Positions 21,921 to 25,365 of a stretch of DNA of 25,365 nucleotides are shown here, piece after piece. The notes beneath the pieces were generated by a model. That model saw only the letters and a program-made list of their open reading frames with translations, had not been told where the DNA came from and did no database searches. This stretch comes from MWDT01 sp035506315. GTDB taxonomy: Bacteria; Verrucomicrobiota; Verrucomicrobiia; Opitutales; Opitutaceae. The stretch covers positions 1 through 25,365 of the forward strand of contig DATJPQ010000002.1 in NCBI GenBank assembly GCA_035506315.1, given 5' to 3'. Every line of letters starts with the position of its first letter. Within the stretch, counting starts at the first letter, position 1. A program made the translations under genes and the position numbers.

Positions 21921-22985
21921 CTATTTCGCGGCTGTGTCCTGGCGCAGCAAGGCGAGCTGGTAAGGCAGCTGGCTGTAGTCCGTGTCAGTGGGGGTCGACT
22001 GATCCAGACCTTGATACAGGAAGGAGAGATGATCCGGATCGATGATGAGCGTTTCGTCGTATCCGTCGCGCAGGAGTTCGCCGTGGCTGATGTCGCGCGT
22101 CCAGGGTTTGACGCCCGCTTCGTAGGTCATGTTGTTCAGACCGGCGAACGGATCGTCCTCGGTGGCATGCAGCGGTCGCCATTGACCATCGAGCCGGTCG
22201 GCGAGAAACGACTTGAAGTAGCGGTTGCCCTTCTGGCCGATGCACTCGATGAAGGCGAGGTACTGGTCCCGGCCTTTCAGGCGATACACGCAACTGCCTT
22301 CAAACAGGTCGAAGCGACCGGGCGTTTCCATTACCACCACCGGCGCGCTGAAGCCGTTCGGAAAATCCTCCAGCTTTGTCTGGCAGCGGTACCAGCGGCC
22401 ATCGTCACCCGACGAGAAAAGGTAGGCGTTCCGGTCGTCGCAGATGATCCAGTAATCGATCCACAGTTTGGGCGCGCCCTTGGGTTCGGCGGCAAAGAAG
22501 TACTTCGGGGCACTCCACGTTTCCGGCTTCGAGGGATCGTCGGTCGTCGAGTAGGTCGCCGGCTGGGACTGGTAAAGCAGGTACCATTTCTGCTGGGGAC
22601 GGAAATAGAACAGCTGGGGGGCGCAGTGGTAGCCGCGCAGGCCGGGGTTGGCGACGTCGATATAGACCTGTTTGGCCGACCCGGCTTCGGACCAGTCGGC
22701 AAAATTAAGATAGACCATGCTCCACTGGCCGGAGGTGTTCGCGACCGTGGCATAGATGTGCCATTTGCCGCCGTAGCGGACGATCGTGGGGTCCTTGATG
22801 GAGACGAGATGATGGCTCTCGTCCGAGATGGGCCGGATCAGCGGGCCGGTGGATTTCCAACGGAGCGGCTCATGGAAGGGCGACGGCACGGGCGCCGCCG
22901 AAGGTCCGGCCGCCGACGCCGCCGCGGCCAAGGCGCAGGCAAAAATCGATCCGTCAAGTTTTCGGGTGAAAGCCATGGTTTTCAT
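21921..22985 (-). CDS. Secreted GH62-type alpha-L-arabinofuranosidase
   Basis: This 354-aa protein has a short positive N-terminus and an Ala-rich hydrophobic stretch (about 13-26) consistent with a signal peptide. The mature part reads as a five-bladed beta-propeller glycosidase of family GH62. Key segments are RWKSTGPLIRPISDESHH (42-59), IKDPTIVRYGGKWHIYAT (63-80, Asp65 likely the base), KLWIDYWIICDD (173-184), and RFDLFEGSCVYRLKG (224-238, Glu229 likely the acid). The C-terminal part has NNMTYEAGVKPWTRDISHGE. GH62 enzymes remove arabinose side chains from arabinoxylan or arabinan outside the cell. An ATG three codons in is an alternative start, and no clear Shine-Dalgarno is present. It has no link to its motility neighbours and no carbohydrate-binding module. 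Confidence 0.87.
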   Translation of the reverse strand: MKTMAFTRKLDGSIFACALAAAASAAGPSAAPVPSPFHEPLRWKSTGPLIRPISDESHHLVSIKDPTIVRYGGKWHIYATVANTSGQWSMVYLNFADWSEAGSAKQVYIDVANPGLRGYHCAPQLFYFRPQQKWYLLYQSQPATYSTTDDPSKPETWSAPKYFFAAEPKGAPKLWIDYWIICDDRNAYLFSSGDDGRWYRCQTKLEDFPNGFSAPVVVMETPGRFDLFEGSCVYRLKGRDQYLAFIECIGQKGNRYFKSFLADRLDGQWRPLHATEDDPFAGLNNMTYEAGVKPWTRDISHGELLRDGYDETLIIDPDHLSFLYQGLDQSTPTDTDYSQLPYQLALLRQDTAAK

Positions 22986-23332
22986 CGGGTCGGATGGACG
23001 TTACCTTCTCAAGCCATGACGCCAAGGCGCAAAACGGATCTCCGGATTCCGATCTTTGTGACTTTGTGCCTCGTGGTTCAACCGCACTATTGAATCGGCA
23101 GTTCGACCTCCAGACCGGCTCACCACCACGACACGAAGGCATAAAGCAAGCCCACTGAATCAATCGTGTTTTTCGCTCAGAATTTCCACGGAGTACCAAT
23201 TGGCGCCCATGAGCGTTCATTAGCGGTTAAAAATTCCCCATCCAATTTTCGTGTCTTCGGCTGCGGCCCGGCGACGAGTGCCGGCCCTGCCGTCGGAAAA
23301 TCGTCGGACGGCGGCCGGGGCGAGAGACGGCA
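22986..23332. other. Intergenic region with repeat-like sequence, no gene
   Basis: Roughly 350 bp without a credible gene. The stretch TTTGTGCCTCGTGGTTC (about 23060-23080) is partly complementary to ACCACGACACGAAGGCATAAA (about 23128-23148), forming a loose inverted repeat. Such sequences resemble scattered extragenic repeats of this kind of genome, which is my impression rather than a search result. A hairpin GCCGTC-loop-GACGGC (about 23289-23312) lies just past the kinase stop codon on the minus strand and could help end that transcript. Confidence 0.45.
23296..23311 (-). repeat. 16-bp interspersed repeat, copy 2 (after the hybrid kinase gene)
   Basis: GAAAATCGTCGGACGG, 15 of 16 identical to the copy at 21879-21894 and in the same position relative to the upstream minus-strand stop codon. 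Here it is one arm plus loop of a GCCGTC/GACGGC hairpin. Confidence 0.55.
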
Positions 23333-25297
23333 TTACGACCATTTTTCGTCCAACACGCGCCGGAGCCGGCCGCAGACTTCCTCCAGGCGGTAGGGCTTCG
23401 GAATAAAGTCGCGTTGCCCGAGCTTCGTCAGCTCCGCCTTCATGTCCTTGGTGATGTTGCCGCTCACCACGATCACCCGCGCCTTCGGACGCAGGCGCTT
23501 GATTTCCTTGAAAACCTCCAGCCCGTGCAGCTCGGGCATGTTGAGGTCGAGCAACACGACATCGACCGGATTCTGCGGGTTTTCCAGATAGTCCACGGCC
23601 TCGCGGCCGTCGCGCACCGAGTTCACGTGATAGCCGCAGGGTTCGAGGACATTGCGCAGGAGGGTCCGCAGGCTCATCTCGTCCTCGACCACCAGCACCG
23701 CTTCCGACCCACGGGGCAATTCGCCCAGGCCCCGGGGAGCCACGGCCGCCGCGGGCGCCGCCTCCACCTCGGTGGCCGGCAAATAAACCGAAAAGGTGCT
23801 GCCGGCACCCGGCGCACTTTCGACATCGAGCAATCCGCGGTGGTTCGTCACGATGCCATAGACCACCGCCAGGCCCAGGCCCGTGCCGCCGCTATCCTGT
23901 TTGGTGGTGAAAAACGGCTCGAAAATGCGCGCCTTCACTGGCGCGGTCATGCCGGTGCCAGTGTCGGACACGCGCAAACAGGCGTAGGCCTGGGCGGGAT
24001 CTCCCCCCAGTCGCGCCAATTGCGCGCCGGGCACCAGACGGGTGGAGAGCGTCAGGCGGCCGCCCTTGGGCATCGCATCGCGGGCGTTGACGCAGAGATT
24101 CATGATCACCTGCTGGAGCTGGTTCTGGTCGGCCGCGAGGGACGGCAGCGTGTCGTCGAGATCGAGATCGAGATTGATCGTGCGCGGGAAGGTTTCGGAG
24201 AGCAACGCTCCCAGCTCCCGCACCAGTTTGTTGAGGGCGAGGGGCGCGACGCGCACCTCGGCCTTGCGGCTGAAAGTGAGGATGCGCTGAACCAGGCCCA
24301 CCGCGCGCTGCGCGGCGCTGTGCACCTCGCGCAAATGCCGGCGCAGCGTCTCGTCGCTGCCGAGGGCGGTGGTGCGCGCGAGGCAAACCTCGGCGTAGCC
24401 GTTGATGATGGCGAGCAGGTTGTTGAAATCGTGGGCGATGCCGCCGGCCAGCGTGCCCAGGCTTTCCATCTTCTGCGACTGCCGGAGCTGCTCCTCGAGG
24501 CGTTTGCGGTCGGTCACGTCCTCCCGCAGGCTGAGCAGGTGCGTGATCTCGCCCGCGGGATTGCGGATGGGGGAAATCTGCACGGCTTCCCAAAGGATGC
24601 CTCCGTCCTTGCGGCGCGTGCGCATCTCGCCCCGCCATTCCTGACCCGCCCGCACGGTTTCCCAGAAAGTGTTGCAGGCTTCCTCGGTCTCGAGTCCCTC
24701 GCGCAACACGGGCAGGTTCTGCTCAAGCACCTCCTCGAGCGAGTAACCGGTCACGGCGGTGAACTTCGGGTTGACGTAGTGGACGTGACCCTCGAGGTCG
24801 GCGATGATGATCGAAACCGGCGACTGTTCGACGGCGCTGATCAGCTTGTAGGAGTGATCTTCGGCGAGACGCTGTTTGGTGATATCCCGCCCCACGGCCC
24901 GGAAAAGTTCCGGCTGGCCGTTTCCGTCGAACAAGGCCGTCTCCTCCCAGGCGAGCCAACGCCAGCCCTGCGCGGTGAGCCAGCGGGTCTCGTGTTCGGC
25001 GTGGTGGGGCGGTTGGGTCAAATCCTTCGCGAGCGATTGCCAGCCGGCAAGGTCTTCCGGGTGCACGAGGGCCGCCAGGTCGCGGCCGGGCCAGGTGGCG
25101 GTGGGCCGGCCGAATTTCCGCGCGAAAGCCTGGTTCACCGCGACAATCTGGCCGGTGCCATCGCGCACACAGGCCAGGTAGGTGCTGTTTTCCCACGGCG
25201 CCACGAGGTCGCCATGGATCACCGCCGCGGCCAGGGCCGTGACCGGGGGCGGATCGGATTGCAGAGCGGCGTCACCCATGGCTTCGGGGTTGGTCAC
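23333..25297 (-). CDS. PAS-PAS hybrid histidine kinase with C-terminal receiver
   Basis: This 654-aa soluble protein has two PAS domains: about 38-142, with NQAFARKFGR and VGRDITKQR, and about 150-266, with VNPKFTAVTGYSLEEVLEQN and LREDVTDRKR. The HisKA domain has H289 in LAGGIAHDFNNLLAIINGYA. The HATPase domain (about 385-508) contains NLCVNARDAMPKGG, SDTGTGM, IFEPFFTTK and GGTGLGL. The C-terminal receiver (about 533-652) has phosphoacceptor D584 (LLDLNMPEL) and K634 (PKPYR). There are no membrane segments, so it senses a cytoplasmic cue. The start is GTG at 25297, overlapping the stop of an upstream frame; an ATG at 25279 is an alternative. The frame is open to the window edge, so an upstream start cannot be excluded. 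No cognate output gene is visible. Confidence 0.93.
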   Translation of the reverse strand: MTNPEAMGDAALQSDPPPVTALAAAVIHGDLVAPWENSTYLACVRDGTGQIVAVNQAFARKFGRPTATWPGRDLAALVHPEDLAGWQSLAKDLTQPPHHAEHETRWLTAQGWRWLAWEETALFDGNGQPELFRAVGRDITKQRLAEDHSYKLISAVEQSPVSIIIADLEGHVHYVNPKFTAVTGYSLEEVLEQNLPVLREGLETEEACNTFWETVRAGQEWRGEMRTRRKDGGILWEAVQISPIRNPAGEITHLLSLREDVTDRKRLEEQLRQSQKMESLGTLAGGIAHDFNNLLAIINGYAEVCLARTTALGSDETLRRHLREVHSAAQRAVGLVQRILTFSRKAEVRVAPLALNKLVRELGALLSETFPRTINLDLDLDDTLPSLAADQNQLQQVIMNLCVNARDAMPKGGRLTLSTRLVPGAQLARLGGDPAQAYACLRVSDTGTGMTAPVKARIFEPFFTTKQDSGGTGLGLAVVYGIVTNHRGLLDVESAPGAGSTFSVYLPATEVEAAPAAAVAPRGLGELPRGSEAVLVVEDEMSLRTLLRNVLEPCGYHVNSVRDGREAVDYLENPQNPVDVVLLDLNMPELHGLEVFKEIKRLRPKARVIVVSGNITKDMKAELTKLGQRDFIPKPYRLEEVCGRLRRVLDEKWS

Positions 25298-25365
25298 ACC
25301 AGACCGCTGAGCACGACCGGCAGGCGCTGGAGGCTGTGGGACAGCGCGGCCCGGGCGATGAGATT
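25294..25365 (-). CDS. C-terminal end of an unidentified upstream gene
   Basis: A minus-strand frame enters at the window edge and ends with TGA at 25296-25294, giving the last 23 residues (NLIARAALSHSLQRLPVVL then SGLV). The TGA overlaps the GTG start of the kinase, a common sign of coupled genes. The peptide is plausible protein but too short to identify, and it could be a chance open frame. Confidence 0.4.
   Translation of the reverse strand, partial: NLIARAALSHSLQRLPVVLSGLV

Overview
This is a GC-rich bacterial window dominated by motility genes. From left to right it holds a flagellar basal-body/export operon, a chemotaxis block, and a small accessory segment. My best guess at the host is a verrucomicrobial bacterium of the Opitutaceae type. 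This is inferred from gene order, sequence style and short AT-rich and 'accacgaaggca'-like intergenic repeats. No 16S or other marker is present, so the assignment is tentative.

Region 1 (1-9641, all minus strand) reads flgB-flgC-fliE-fliF-fliG-fliH-fliI-fliJ-motE-(fliK). It encodes proximal rod proteins, the MS ring and its rod adaptor, the rotor switch protein, the export ATPase with its regulator and stalk, a MotE-like chaperone, and a very long Ala/Pro/Thr-rich protein in the fliK position that leaves the window at base 1. fliI/fliJ and fliJ/motE overlap by ATGA. The fliK-like gene carries a 441-bp tandem repeat.

Region 2 (9642-14118, plus strand) is divergent from flgB: cheR, cheB and a response regulator with a degenerate HD-GYP domain, the last two overlapping by ATGA. 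cheD follows behind a good sigma-28-type promoter (TAAA-N15-GCCGA). Together these supply receptor methylation, demethylation/deamidation and an output regulator.

Region 3 (14119-17611) is accessory. A minus-strand GT-C-type membrane glycosyltransferase faces cheD across two opposed terminators. A plus-strand two-gene RiPP-like cassette follows: a 68-aa precursor whose Cys-rich tail is built on C-x-G-[T/S] tetrads, and a radical SAM/SPASM maturase. A perfect inverted repeat sits between the two genes. This cassette is the most novel-looking item.

Region 4 (17781-21668) returns to chemotaxis: an HDOD-domain protein and a CheA with an extra N-terminal region (minus strand), divergent from cheW (plus strand). 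The cheA and cheW promoters are back-to-back sigma-28-type sites 12 bp apart. cheW ends in a strong intrinsic terminator.

Region 5 (21669-25365) has intergenic repeats, a secreted GH62-type arabinofuranosidase, a PAS-PAS hybrid histidine kinase, and the 3' end of another reading frame that overlaps the kinase start. I saw no rRNA, tRNA, IS element or CRISPR array.
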